44,671 nucleotides of DNA from Bacteroidaceae bacterium (GCA_017933995.1 JAGBKI010000025.1:1-44671), one strand, 5' to 3'; positions 1-8,392 are shown, counted from the first letter of the stretch. Program-made: numbers and translations. Notes: generated by a model not told the origin, from the letters alone.

Positions 1-156
1 AAATCAAGAAACTCCTGCGCGTTCACAGTGGAATTTCAAGGGGACACCGAAAGGAACTCATTTGGCTGTTTATAAACGCTCAAAACACCTCTAAACAAAT
101 GGAGGTTCGCTGATTTCAGGTCTCCATTTGACTATTAGGGCAATAAATTAGAATAC
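1..156. other. Intergenic left edge, possible gene tail
   Basis: No supported gene. Frame 1 is open from the window edge to a TAA at 73-75 (24 codons), which could be the end of a gene lying outside the window, but nothing in those residues is recognisable. A 9-bp inverted repeat (CAAATGGAG at 96-104, CTCCATTTG at 122-130) follows. It could be a weak plus-strand terminator, though no T-run follows it. Confidence 0.25.
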
Positions 157-190
157 ACAAAGCCCGCGCCGGTTGTGGCGCGGGCTTTGT
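157..190 (-). terminator. Terminator of the phosphotransferase gene
   Basis: Perfect 14-bp stem (157-170 with 177-190) and a 6-nt loop. It lies 32 bp past the stop codon of the minus-strand kinase gene. The arms have the form ACAAAGCCCGCGCC, and the minus strand becomes AT-rich right after the stem, as expected for an intrinsic terminator. Confidence 0.75.
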
Positions 191-222
191 GGTGGTAAGG
201 GGGATATGATGGGGTTAAAAAG

Positions 223-1305
223 TCACTTGCCCAGTACCTCGGCGATGAAGGCTTCCATATCGGGGGTGCGGCGCTCGACGGCCTGCACGAGGGCGAACTG
301 GTTGCGCGAGCGGACGAGGTTGTGCTCGGGATACTGGATGCCGAAGTAGGTGTCGCCGTTGATGTAGTCGGCCAGGAAGCGCACCAGCTGCATGTAGGGG
401 AAGAGCAGGGCGGCGTAGGGCAGGTTCTCAATCTCGATGGGCGTGAGGAACTTGGCGGTGCTGAGGTAGCCCTTGGTGAACGCCTTGAAGATGTCCATAC
501 GGAAGTCCACCTTGTCGTACTCGGGGCTGTCCTCGCGCACGGGGTTGGCGGCGGAGCGCAGGTAGTCGCCGAAGTCGGAGAAGATGAAGGATGGCATCAC
601 GGTGTCGAGGTCGATGACGCAGAGCACGGAGCCGTCCTTGTTGAAGAGGATGTTGTCGACCTTGGTGTCGCAGTGGCAGATGCGCTTGGGCAGTTTGCCC
701 TCGCGGTAGAGGCGCTCGCTCTTGGTCATCACCTCGGCGCGCTTCTCGATTTCGTCGAGCAGGTCCTTGACCTCGGCTGCACGTCCCTTGGGGTCGGCGG
801 CCACAGCGTCCTTGAGCTGCCGGAGGCGGAACTCGATGTTGTGGAAGTCCTTGATGGTTTCGCCGAGCTGGGCGGGGATGTCGGCGAGCATGGCCTGGAA
901 GTCGCCGAACGTCTCGCCGACGATGGCTGCGCTCTCGGGCGTCACCTCGGTCATGGAGAGGGTGTCGGGGATGAAGACCATAATGCGCCAGTACTTCTCG
1001 CCGTCGAAGTAGTAGTACTTGGAGGCGTCGTCCTTGAGCGGCACGAACTGGAGCACCTTGCGGTCGATGTCCTCGGTGCCGCGCTCCAGAAGTTTCTTGC
1101 GGATGTGGCCGGTGACGGCAACGATGTTGCCCATCAGCACGTCGAGGTCGGGGAATACGGCGTTGTTGACGCTCTGTAGGACGTAGTCGGGCGCGTCGGC
1201 CTCGGCGGTGGTGGCCTTGTAGGTGGTGTTGATGAGTCCGTTGCCGAGGGGCTTCACCTCGGCGACGGTGCCACGGATGGCAAACTTTTCGACGATGTTT
1301 TTCAT
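223..1305 (-). CDS. Aminoglycoside-phosphotransferase-fold kinase, N-acetylhexosamine 1-kinase-like
   Basis: A 360-residue soluble protein with no signal peptide. The kinase catalytic loop is visible as H211-C-D213-T-K followed by DNILF, and the metal-binding segment as VIDLDTV with D232. This pattern belongs to the APH/choline-kinase fold, and the sequence resembles the NahK-type sugar kinases of Bacteroidetes and bifidobacteria, which make GlcNAc/GalNAc-1-phosphate. The substrate is inferred from the family. A role in amino-sugar salvage would fit the mucin-directed enzymes elsewhere in the window. The ATG is at 1305. Directly upstream is an 8-bp repeat array (1310-1349), so the leader is unusual. 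The DPP-IV gene lies upstream on the same strand, with 194 bp between them. Confidence 0.8.
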   Translation of the reverse strand: MKNIVEKFAIRGTVAEVKPLGNGLINTTYKATTAEADAPDYVLQSVNNAVFPDLDVLMGNIVAVTGHIRKKLLERGTEDIDRKVLQFVPLKDDASKYYYFDGEKYWRIMVFIPDTLSMTEVTPESAAIVGETFGDFQAMLADIPAQLGETIKDFHNIEFRLRQLKDAVAADPKGRAAEVKDLLDEIEKRAEVMTKSERLYREGKLPKRICHCDTKVDNILFNKDGSVLCVIDLDTVMPSFIFSDFGDYLRSAANPVREDSPEYDKVDFRMDIFKAFTKGYLSTAKFLTPIEIENLPYAALLFPYMQLVRFLADYINGDTYFGIQYPEHNLVRSRNQFALVQAVERRTPDMEAFIAEVLGK

Positions 1306-1309
1306 GGTG

Positions 1310-1349
1310 AGTTTATGAGTTTATAAGTTGATCAGTTTATCAGTTGGGT
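1310..1349 (-). repeat. Octamer array AACTNNNN fused to the kinase start codon
   Basis: Read on the coding (minus) strand, five consecutive 8-bp units begin with AACT except the most distal, which is ACCCAACT: then AACTGATA-type units, AACTGATC, AACTTATA, AACTCATA, AACTCACC. They end a few bases before the ATG at 1305. The plus strand reads AGTTTATG, AGTTTATA, AGTTGATC, AGTTTATC, AGTTGGGT. A matching array precedes ilvC (8402-8441). Confidence 0.8.
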
Positions 1350-1430
1350 GGGGTTGCTGCGATGCAGCAACAAACACAACGGGAGCGCGGGAGAGACGGA
1401 AGGGACACAAAGGGAGCGGCGGGGGGCAGC

Positions 1431-1507
1431 CAACGGTCAACGGTCAACGGTCAATGGCCAATGGTCAATGGTCAATGATCAATGATCAACGGTCAATGAT
1501 CAACGGT
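1431..1507. repeat. Eleven in-phase heptads (CAAYGRY)
   Basis: Eleven uninterrupted 7-bp units on the plus strand: CAACGGT x3, CAATGGC, CAATGGT x2, CAATGAT x2, CAACGGT, CAATGAT, CAACGGT. On the minus strand they read as ATTGACC/GTTGATC-type units. The array overlaps the last codons of the DPP-IV gene, and its stop codon (1500-1502) is part of a unit. The same heptad family overlaps the stop codon of ilvN. Confidence 0.9.
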
Positions 1508-3704
1508 TCACCAGTTTCTCGCGCCAGTAGTCGGTGATAGTGCGGAAGAGGTGGAGGCGGGTGTTGCCGCCGTAGATGCTGTGGTTGCGGTTGGTGTAGA
1601 CCTGCTGGCGGAAAGGTATGCCGGCCTGCACGAGGGCTTCGCTCATCTCGTAGAAGTTGCGCACGTGGACGTTGTCATCGGCTGTGCCGTGGACGAGGAG
1701 GAGGTCGCCCTTGAGCGCAGCGGCGCGGCTGATGGGGTTGGTGGCGTAGCCGGCGGCGTTCTCCTGCGGGGTGCGCATATAGCGCTCGGTGTAGATGGTG
1801 TCGTAGTACTTCCAGTTGCTGGGGGCTGCGACGGCCACGCCGCATTTGAACGTGAAGCCGCCCTGCGCCATAGACATCAGCGTGTTGAAGCCGCCGAACG
1901 ACCATCCCCAGATGGCGATGCGCGCGCCGTCGACGTAGGGCAGCGAGGCGAGGTAGCGCGCGGCGTGGCACTGGTCTTCGCTCTCCTGCACACCGAGGTT
2001 GAGGTAGGTGCTCTGCTCGAAGGCTATGCCGCGCCCGCCGGTGCCTCGGCCGTCGACGCAGGCCACGATGATGCCGTCCTGCGCCCACACGCTCTCAAGC
2101 AGGCCGCCCCCGTAGAAGCCGAGGTTCCACGAGTCGGTCACCTCCTGCGAACCGGGACCGCTGTACTGGTACATCACGACGGGGTATTTCTTTGCAGGGT
2201 CGAAGTCGCGCGGCTTGACCATCCAGCCGTTGAGCGTGACGCCCTGCGGGGTGGTGAAGGTGAAGAACTCCTTGGTGCCGACGCGGCCTTCGAGGCTGGC
2301 GCTCAACTCGGCGTTGTCGGCCAGCGTCGCGGTGGTCTTCGCACCCTCGTTGAGCGTGGTGACGGGCGGCACGGTGGCGCTGCTGTACACGTTGAGGAAG
2401 TAGCGGTAGTTGGCCGAGAAGGTGGCCTCGTTGGTGCCGTCCTGGGGCGTGAGGCGCGTCACGCGGCCTTTCTTGTCGGCCACGTAGACCTCCTGGCGCA
2501 GGGGGCTGGTGGCGCGTGCGGCGTAGTAGACGCTCTCGGTCTTGGGGTCGTAGCCGTAGAGTTCGGTGACGTCGAAGTCGCCCGACGTGGCCTGGCGCAC
2601 CAGCTGGCCGCCGAGGGTGTAGACGTAGACGTGGGCGTGGCCGGTGCGACTGCTGATGAAGAGCATACGGTCGCCGAAGAACTGCAGGCTTTCGTAGGCC
2701 GTCTCCTTGACGTACTTGTCGCTGGTTTCGCGCACGGCGAGGGTGGCGACGGTGCTGCGCGGGTTGACCATATAGATGTCCATGCGATCCTGGTGGCGGT
2801 TGAGCGTGACGACGGCAAGGCGGTCGGCATCGTCGGTGAACTTGATGCGCGGCACGTAGTCGTCCTCGGCCAGGGGGACGTCGAGGGTGCGCACGGCGTG
2901 GGAGGCGATGTCGTAGGACAGCACAGCGACGCGCGAGTTGTCGGCGCCTGCCACGGGATACTTGTAGTCATACGAGCCGGGATACTCGTCATTCTCCTCG
3001 TGGACGGGGGCGAGGCCCTTGAACATCTGCATGTGGTAGATGGGCACCTGGCTCTCGTCGTAGCGCACCCAGGCCAGCATCTTGGAGTCGGCGCTGAAGT
3101 CGAAACTGCGGGCGGTGGTGAACTCCTCCTCGTTCACCCAGTCGGGCAGGCCGTTGATGACCTCGTTGAACTTGCCGTCGGTGGTCACCTGCACCTCGGC
3201 GCCGTCGAAGAGGAGTTTGGAGATGAAGAGGTTGCCGTCGCGCACGAAGGCCACCATCGTGCCGTCGGTCGAGAAGAGGGGCTGTTGCTGCGGCCCGCCA
3301 GTGGAGAGGGGCTGCACGTGGCCGTTCTGCAGGTTGCAGACGTAGTATTCGGCAGTGAAGGAGTGGCGGTAGATGCCCTTGTGCTGCGTCTCGATGAGCA
3401 CGGTGCGCCCGTCGGGCGAGATGACGTAGCCCTCGACGCGGCGTATGCCAGCCTTGGCGCCGTGGGTGGCGCAGTCGAAGAGCACGCCGACCTGCTCGCC
3501 CGTGCGGAACGAGCGGCGCACAATCTGGCGCTGGTCGTCGGAAATCTGCGTGTAGGTCTCGCCGTCGGCGGCGGGTTCCACGCCATAGATGCGTTCGGGG
3601 TAGTAGCGGTACTGCACGACGTCGCGCAGTTCGAGGCCGCGCTGGGCGGATGCCGCAAAGGCGGCGAAAAGAAGCAGGAGGGAGAGAAGCGTTTTGCGGT
3701 ACAT
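1500..3704 (-). CDS. Dipeptidyl-peptidase IV family serine peptidase (S9)
   Basis: 734 residues from the ATG at 3704. I chose this start because it begins a clear signal peptide (MYRKTLL, a leucine/alanine-rich core, then ASAQ). An in-frame extension upstream is non-coding in character. An N-terminal beta-propeller (about residues 40-480) is followed by the alpha/beta-hydrolase domain. The catalytic serine is S602 in GWSFGG (the family usually has GWSYGG), the acid lies in HGTADDN (676-677), and the histidine is H708 in NRNHSIYGG. The family removes Xaa-Pro or Xaa-Ala dipeptides in the periplasm or at the surface, helping peptide use. The last codons and the stop lie inside a heptad repeat, so the extreme C-terminus could vary between strains. 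Confidence 0.93.
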   Translation of the reverse strand: MYRKTLLSLLLLFAAFAASAQRGLELRDVVQYRYYPERIYGVEPAADGETYTQISDDQRQIVRRSFRTGEQVGVLFDCATHGAKAGIRRVEGYVISPDGRTVLIETQHKGIYRHSFTAEYYVCNLQNGHVQPLSTGGPQQQPLFSTDGTMVAFVRDGNLFISKLLFDGAEVQVTTDGKFNEVINGLPDWVNEEEFTTARSFDFSADSKMLAWVRYDESQVPIYHMQMFKGLAPVHEENDEYPGSYDYKYPVAGADNSRVAVLSYDIASHAVRTLDVPLAEDDYVPRIKFTDDADRLAVVTLNRHQDRMDIYMVNPRSTVATLAVRETSDKYVKETAYESLQFFGDRMLFISSRTGHAHVYVYTLGGQLVRQATSGDFDVTELYGYDPKTESVYYAARATSPLRQEVYVADKKGRVTRLTPQDGTNEATFSANYRYFLNVYSSATVPPVTTLNEGAKTTATLADNAELSASLEGRVGTKEFFTFTTPQGVTLNGWMVKPRDFDPAKKYPVVMYQYSGPGSQEVTDSWNLGFYGGGLLESVWAQDGIIVACVDGRGTGGRGIAFEQSTYLNLGVQESEDQCHAARYLASLPYVDGARIAIWGWSFGGFNTLMSMAQGGFTFKCGVAVAAPSNWKYYDTIYTERYMRTPQENAAGYATNPISRAAALKGDLLLVHGTADDNVHVRNFYEMSEALVQAGIPFRQQVYTNRNHSIYGGNTRLHLFRTITDYWREKLVNR

Positions 3705-3720
3705 ATATATAATACGGAGT
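3702..3720 (-). promoter_or_regulatory. AT-island motif fused to the DPP-IV start codon
   Basis: On the coding strand the start codon is the end of ACTCCGTATTATATATATG. The same 19 nt, with an extra TATA inserted, precede and include the hflX start codon (21765-21787), and a near copy lies at 37121-37141. The function is unknown. It is not the known Bacteroidetes promoter sequence and is too close to the ATG to be one. Confidence 0.7.
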
Positions 3721-3770
3721 ATGTATACCTGTGGTTTGCGTTCCCGGCGGTACGTTTGCCGTCGTAGGGG

Positions 3771-3778
3771 CAAAAGTA
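3771..3778 (-). promoter_or_regulatory. Candidate -7 box for the DPP-IV gene
   Basis: TACTTTTG on the minus strand matches the Bacteroidetes TAnnTTTG -7 element, about 67 bp before the ATG. No good TTTG is seen at the expected -33 spacing, so support rests on one element. Confidence 0.45.
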
Positions 3779-3918
3779 GTGTTTTCGGGCGAATGGGCGC
3801 AGCGAAACGCCGAATTATTTTGCAAAGCACGTTTGTCGTTTTGGCCAAAAAGCGGGGCGGGCGGCGGCGGAAGAGGCTGAAAACGCGCGAAATGTAAGCG
3901 CGCACGGCGGATTTGCTT

Positions 3919-3926
3919 TATATTTG
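3919..3926 (+). promoter_or_regulatory. Candidate ilv operon promoter (-7 box)
   Basis: TATATTTG matches the TAnnTTTG -7 element. The -33 element is weak. The implied leader is about 150 nt long. It contains no leader peptide rich in Ile, Leu or Val, so classical attenuation is not supported. The rest of the 3705-4083 gap holds no gene. Confidence 0.5.
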
Positions 3927-4036
3927 CGCTATAAGCGAGGCAAAATTCGCACAAATTGTAATGTAAGCAGGAGTTTATACGAGATAAAGTACCGATAGCC
4001 GTAGCCGACGGAACTGCGGCGAACAGTAATGGCACT

Positions 4037-4080
4037 ATAACTCCCCCTAACTCCCATATAACTCCCTTATAACCCCCTTT
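4037..4080 (+). repeat. Degenerate ATAACTCCC repeats before ilvD
   Basis: Four imperfect units built around AACTCCC (ATAACTCCCC, CTAACTCCC, ATAACTCCCT, ATAACCCCCT) fill the last 45 bp before the ilvD ATG at 4084. They resemble, but are less regular than, the AACTNNNN arrays before ilvC and the kinase gene. Confidence 0.55.
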
Positions 4081-4083
4081 CCA

Positions 4084-5883
4084 ATGAAAATCCCCCTACA
4101 CAGCGCTCAGAGTACCGAGGGCCGCCGCATGGCCGGGGCGCGCGCGCTCTGGATAGCCGCCGGCATGAAGCGCGAGCAGTTCGGCAAACCCATCGTGGCC
4201 ATCGCCAACTCGTTCACGCAGTTCGTGCCGGGCCACACCCACCTCCACGAGGCCGGTCAGGTGGTCAAGCGCGAAATTGAGGCGCTGGGCTGCTATGCCG
4301 CCGAGTTCAACACCATAGCCGTCGACGACGGCATCGCCATGGGCCACGACGGGATGCTCTACTCCCTGCCCTCGCGCGACATCATTGCCGACAGCGTGGA
4401 GTATATGTGCCGCGCCCACAAGGCCGACGCCCTGGTGTGCATCAGCAACTGCGACAAGGTGACGCCCGGTATGCTTATGGCCGCGATGCGACTCAACATC
4501 CCCACCGTCTTCGTCAGCGGCGGGCCGATGGAGGCCGGACGCTGGCAGGGACAGAATGTCGACCTCATCACGGCGATGGTCAAGGGCGCGGATACCGGCG
4601 TCAGTGATGCTGACCTGACTGAAATCGAGAGCCGCGCCTGCCCGGGCTGCGGCTCGTGTTCGGGCATGTTCACAGCCAACTCGATGAACAGCCTCACCGA
4701 GGTCCTCGGCCTGTCGCTGCCCGGCAACGGCACCGTCGTGGCCACCCACACCGAGCGCACCGAACTGTTCAAGAAAGCCGCACGCCTCGTCGTCGGCAAC
4801 GCCTATAAATACTACCGCGACGGCGACGCTTCGCTCCTGCCACGGGCCATCGCCACGCGCCGCGCCCTGCTCAACGCCATGACGCTCGACATCGCCATGG
4901 GCGGCAGCACCAACACCGTGCTCCACCTCCTCGCCGTGGCGCAGGAGGCGGGCGCGGACTTCACGATGGCCGACATCGACGCCCTGAGCCGCCGCGTGCC
5001 GTGCATCTGCAAACTCTCGCCCAACACGATGCGCTACGCCGTGCAGGACTGCAACCGCGCGGGCGGCATCCTCGGCATTATGGGCGAACTGGCCAAGGGC
5101 GGCCTGCTCGACCTCGACGCGCCGCGCGTCACGGGCCGCACGCTGGGCGAGGACATCGCGGCCTACGACATCACCGCCACTGCCCCCGCCGACAACGCCC
5201 AAGCCGTCTACAGCGCAGCCCCCGGCGGCAGGTTCTCCACCGAGATGGGCAGCCAGTCGGAGCACTACGCCACGCTCGACACCGACCGCGCCACAGGCTG
5301 CATACGCGACCTGCAGCACGCCTACACCCGCGACGGCGGACTGGCCGTGCTCTTCGGCAATATTGCCGAGGACGGCTGCGTGGTCAAGACAGCCGGGGTG
5401 GACGAAAGTTGCTGGAAGTTCAGCGGCACAGCGCGCGTCTTCGACAGCCAGGAGGACGCCTGCGAGGGCATACTCGACGGCACGGTCAAGGCGGGCGACG
5501 TGGTGGTCATCACCCACGAGGGGCCCAAGGGCGGCCCCGGTATGCAGGAGATGCTCTACCCCACGAGTTACCTCAAGAGCCGCCACCTCGGCACGCAGTG
5601 CGCCCTCGTCACCGACGGGCGTTTCAGCGGCGGCACGTCGGGGCTGAGCATCGGCCACGTCTCGCCCGAGGCGGCCAGCGGCGGTGCCATTGGCAAAATC
5701 ATCGACGGCGACATCATCGACATCGACATCCCCGCCCGCTCCATCAACGTGCGCCTCAGCGCCAACGAACTCGCCGCCCGCCCGCAGCGCCCCCTCCGGC
5801 GCAAGCGCGAGGTCTCAAAGGCTCTCCGCGCCTACGCTTCCATGGTGGCCAGTGCCGACAAAGGCGGCGTGCGCGTGGTTTAA
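4084..5883 (+). CDS. ilvD: Dihydroxy-acid dehydratase
   Basis: 599 residues, a usual family length. It dehydrates 2,3-dihydroxy-isovalerate and -methylvalerate to the 2-oxo acids, the third step of valine/isoleucine synthesis. Family landmarks are visible: the [13 protein letters not shown] segment and the cysteine-rich [19 protein letters not shown] segment that carry Fe-S ligands, and the conserved [14 protein letters not shown] and [10 protein letters not shown] motifs near the C-terminus. It is the first gene of ilvD-ilvB-ilvN-ilvC. An 87-bp gap holding a 9-bp tandem repeat separates it from ilvB. Confidence 0.97.
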   Translation: MKIPLHSAQSTEGRRMAGARALWIAAGMKREQFGKPIVAIANSFTQFVPGHTHLHEAGQVVKREIEALGCYAAEFNTIAVDDGIAMGHDGMLYSLPSRDIIADSVEYMCRAHKADALVCISNCDKVTPGMLMAAMRLNIPTVFVSGGPMEAGRWQGQNVDLITAMVKGADTGVSDADLTEIESRACPGCGSCSGMFTANSMNSLTEVLGLSLPGNGTVVATHTERTELFKKAARLVVGNAYKYYRDGDASLLPRAIATRRALLNAMTLDIAMGGSTNTVLHLLAVAQEAGADFTMADIDALSRRVPCICKLSPNTMRYAVQDCNRAGGILGIMGELAKGGLLDLDAPRVTGRTLGEDIAAYDITATAPADNAQAVYSAAPGGRFSTEMGSQSEHYATLDTDRATGCIRDLQHAYTRDGGLAVLFGNIAEDGCVVKTAGVDESCWKFSGTARVFDSQEDACEGILDGTVKAGDVVVITHEGPKGGPGMQEMLYPTSYLKSRHLGTQCALVTDGRFSGGTSGLSIGHVSPEAASGGAIGKIIDGDIIDIDIPARSINVRLSANELAARPQRPLRRKREVSKALRAYASMVASADKGGVRVV

Positions 5884-5900
5884 CAGAAATAGAAACACTG

Positions 5901-5963
5901 AAACTCTAGAAACACTAGAGACTCTAGAAACACTAGAGAAACTAGAATCACTAGAAACATTAG
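5901..5963 (+). repeat. Seven 9-bp repeats (AAACACTAG) between ilvD and ilvB
   Basis: Seven consecutive 9-bp units: AAACTCTAG, AAACACTAG, AGACTCTAG, AAACACTAG, AGAAACTAG, AATCACTAG, AAACATTAG. A decayed eighth unit lies in front. The array fills the gap between the ilvD stop and the ilvB ATG, ending 7 nt before the latter. Six copies of CTAG, a tetranucleotide usually scarce in bacteria, stand in 63 bp. Confidence 0.85.
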
Positions 5964-5970
5964 TCCCTTT

Positions 5971-7668
5971 ATGCAAAAGACCCTTTCCGGCAGCCGCATA
6001 CTGATGGAAGCCCTGCTGGCCGAGGGCGTCGACACGCTCTTCGGCTACCCCGGCGGCGCCATCATGCCCACCTACGACGCGCTCTACGACTACCGCGACC
6101 GCCTCAACCACATCCTCGTGCGCCACGAGCAGGGCGCCGCCCACGCAGCTGAGGGCTACGCCCGCGTCAGCGGACGGACGGGCGTCTGCCTTGTCACCAG
6201 CGGCCCGGGCGTCACCAACACCGTCACCGGCGTGGCCGACGCGATGATCGACAGCACGCCCATCGTCGTCATCGCGGGCCAGGTGGGGGCGGCGATGCTC
6301 GGCACCGACGCTTTCCAGGAGGTCGACGTCGTCGACATGATGCAGCCCGTCTGCAAGTGGGCCTACCAGATACGCCGCCCCGAGGACGTGGCGTGGGCCG
6401 TGAGCCGCGCCTTCTACATCGCCGGCAGCGGACGCCCCGGCCCCGTCGTGCTCGACTTCACCCGCAACGCGCAGGTTGAGGAGGCCGAATACCACGAGGA
6501 GCGCGTGCGCTTCATCCGCAGTTACGTCCCCGTGCCGTCCACGTCGGAGCAGAGCCTGCGCAACGCCGCCGCCCTCATCAACGCCGCCCGTCGCCCGCTG
6601 GTACTCGTGGGACAGGGCGTGGAACTGGGCGGCGCACAGGCCGAACTGCGCGCCTTCCTCGAAAAGGCCGACGCACCGGCGGGCTGCACCCTGCTGGGCC
6701 TCTCGGCACTGCCCACCGACCACCCGCTCAACATGGGTATGCTCGGTATGCACGGCGCGCTGGCCACCAACCGCATGACACAGCAGGCCGACCTCATCGT
6801 CGCCGTGGGTATGCGCTTCGACGACCGCATCACCGGACGCCTCGACACCTACGCCCGCCAGGCCAAGAAGATACACCTCGACATCGACCCCTCGGAAATC
6901 AACAAAAACGTGACGGTCGACGTGGCCGTGCTGGGCGACTGCAAAACCACGCTGCCCGCCCTCACCGCCCTCGTCAGCCAAGCCGACCGCGCGGCGTGGC
7001 GCGCGGCCTTCACGCCCCACCGCGACGAGGAGCGGCGCATCGTCATCGAGCCGCAAGTACACCCCGCCGACGGCCCGCTGAGGATGGGCGAGGTGGTGCG
7101 CCGCGTCACCGAACTCACCGCCGACCGCGCCGTGATGGTCACCGACGTGGGGCAGAACCAGATGATGGCCGCGCGCTACTTCCGCTTCACGCTCCCGCGC
7201 AGCGTCGTCACCTCGGGCGGCATGGGCACGATGGGCTACGGCCTGCCCGCCGCCATCGGCGCCACGTTCGGCGCGCCCGAGCGCACCGTCTGCCTCTTCA
7301 TCGGCGACGGCGGACTGCAGATGACCATCCAGGAACTCGGCACCATTATGGAGCAGGGCGCGCCCGTCAAAATCGTCCTGCTCAACAACAACTACCTCGG
7401 CAACGTGCGCCAGTGGCAACAACTCTTCTGGCAGCGGCGCTACTCGTTCACGCCGATGATGAACCCCGACTACGAGCAGGTGGCCACGGCCTACGGCATA
7501 GCCAGCCGCACCGTCACGCGCCGCGACGACCTCGACGACGCTATCCGCGAAATGCTCGGCACGCCCGGCGCTTTCCTCCTGCAATGCGCCGTCGAGGAGG
7601 AGGACAACGTGATGCCGATGTGCCCGCCGGGACACGACGTCGACGACATGATGCTCACCGTGCAGTAA
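5971..7668 (+). CDS. ilvB: Acetolactate synthase large (catalytic) subunit
   Basis: 565 residues. This ThDP-dependent enzyme condenses pyruvate with pyruvate or 2-oxobutyrate, the committed step of BCAA synthesis. The N-terminal ThDP Pyr domain has the RHEQGAAHAAEGYAR segment with the activating glutamate. The C-terminal PP domain has GDGGLQM followed by LLNNNYLG, the Mg-ThDP motif. A central FAD-type domain lies between them. ilvN, the regulatory subunit, starts 27 bp downstream, so the two are co-expressed. The only 5' leader inside the operon is the 9-bp repeat array and 7 further bases. Confidence 0.97.
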   Translation: MQKTLSGSRILMEALLAEGVDTLFGYPGGAIMPTYDALYDYRDRLNHILVRHEQGAAHAAEGYARVSGRTGVCLVTSGPGVTNTVTGVADAMIDSTPIVVIAGQVGAAMLGTDAFQEVDVVDMMQPVCKWAYQIRRPEDVAWAVSRAFYIAGSGRPGPVVLDFTRNAQVEEAEYHEERVRFIRSYVPVPSTSEQSLRNAAALINAARRPLVLVGQGVELGGAQAELRAFLEKADAPAGCTLLGLSALPTDHPLNMGMLGMHGALATNRMTQQADLIVAVGMRFDDRITGRLDTYARQAKKIHLDIDPSEINKNVTVDVAVLGDCKTTLPALTALVSQADRAAWRAAFTPHRDEERRIVIEPQVHPADGPLRMGEVVRRVTELTADRAVMVTDVGQNQMMAARYFRFTLPRSVVTSGGMGTMGYGLPAAIGATFGAPERTVCLFIGDGGLQMTIQELGTIMEQGAPVKIVLLNNNYLGNVRQWQQLFWQRRYSFTPMMNPDYEQVATAYGIASRTVTRRDDLDDAIREMLGTPGAFLLQCAVEEEDNVMPMCPPGHDVDDMMLTVQ

Positions 7669-7695
7669 TCCACTTCTCCCCTACCCTTTCAGCCA

Positions 7696-8325
7696 ATGAA
7701 CAGTAACACTTTCGCCTCCGAGATAGCCACGCCCGAGGCTATGCGCACCGCCTCGAAGTTTCCCGCGCTGGACGACGGCCTGACGTGGTACACGCTCATC
7801 ATCGTCAGCGAGAACCTCGCGGGCGTGCTCAACCAGATCACCAACGTCTTCACGCGCCGCCAGCTCAACATCGAGAGCCTCAACGTGTCGCCCTCCGGCT
7901 TCGAGGGGCTGCACCGCTACACCGTCACCTGCCGCACCGACGAGGCCACCGTGAAAAAGGTCGTCAAGCAGATTGAGAAGAAAATTGACGTTGTGCTGGC
8001 CCGCTTCTACACCGAGAACGAGGTCTACGTGATGGAGCAGGCGCTCTACAAGATTGCCACCGCCCGCCTCACCGAGAGCCACGACATTTCCAAGGCCATA
8101 CGCCAGCACGACGCAAAGATTGTGGAGGTGAACTCCGCCTTCAGCATCGTCAGCATCGAGGGTCTGCCCAACGACATCGTGGCACTGCGCCACAAGTTGC
8201 GCGAAGCTGGCGGTATGCTCCAGTTCGTCAGCAGCGGCATCGTCGCCGTCACCCGTTCCGCCAACGAGGAACTCGCCAACCTCCTCGAACGGCGGAAGCG
8301 CGAGGAATTGACCATTGAACATTGA
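7696..8325 (+). CDS. ilvN: Acetolactate synthase small (regulatory) subunit
   Basis: 209 residues. The N-terminal ACT domain (about residues 33-105; LIIVSENLAGVLNQI, RRQLNIESL) binds valine for feedback control. A second domain (about 115-195) is typical of the longer small subunits. It partners IlvB. The final residues (LTIEH) and the TGA stop are encoded inside a 7-bp ATTGACC-type repeat, so the true conserved C-terminus ends a few residues earlier and could vary with repeat number. The symbol ilvH is also used for this subunit. Confidence 0.94.
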   Translation: MNSNTFASEIATPEAMRTASKFPALDDGLTWYTLIIVSENLAGVLNQITNVFTRRQLNIESLNVSPSGFEGLHRYTVTCRTDEATVKKVVKQIEKKIDVVLARFYTENEVYVMEQALYKIATARLTESHDISKAIRQHDAKIVEVNSAFSIVSIEGLPNDIVALRHKLREAGGMLQFVSSGIVAVTRSANEELANLLERRKREELTIEH

Positions 8326-8392
8326 CCATTGCCATCCGGCATGGATTCGTCGCATAGCCAATGGTCAATGGCAATGTTCAATGTTCAATGCC
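8307..8392. repeat. Inverted heptad arrays over the ilvN stop codon
   Basis: Plus-strand units ATTGACC, ATTGAAC, ATTGACC, ATTGCCA (8307-8334) are followed, after a 24-bp unique spacer, by the inverted family CAATGGT, CAATGG, CAATGTT, CAATGTT, CAATGCC (8359-8392). The two arrays can pair over at least 11 bp (ATTGACCATTG with CAATGGTCAAT). The ilvN stop is in the first array. This is the same heptad family as at 1431-1507. Confidence 0.85.

Noticed and set aside
1551-3767. 738-codon open frame on the plus strand opposite the DPP-IV gene
   Set aside because: It is the antisense shadow of a well-recognised S9 peptidase. The composition (Val/Ala/Gly/His-rich) is typical of antisense frames in GC-rich genes, and there is no domain or signal.
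3927-4083. Leader-peptide attenuator or riboswitch before ilvD
   Set aside because: No short frame rich in Ile, Leu or Val and no terminator/antiterminator pair could be found. Only degenerate AACTCCC repeats are present.
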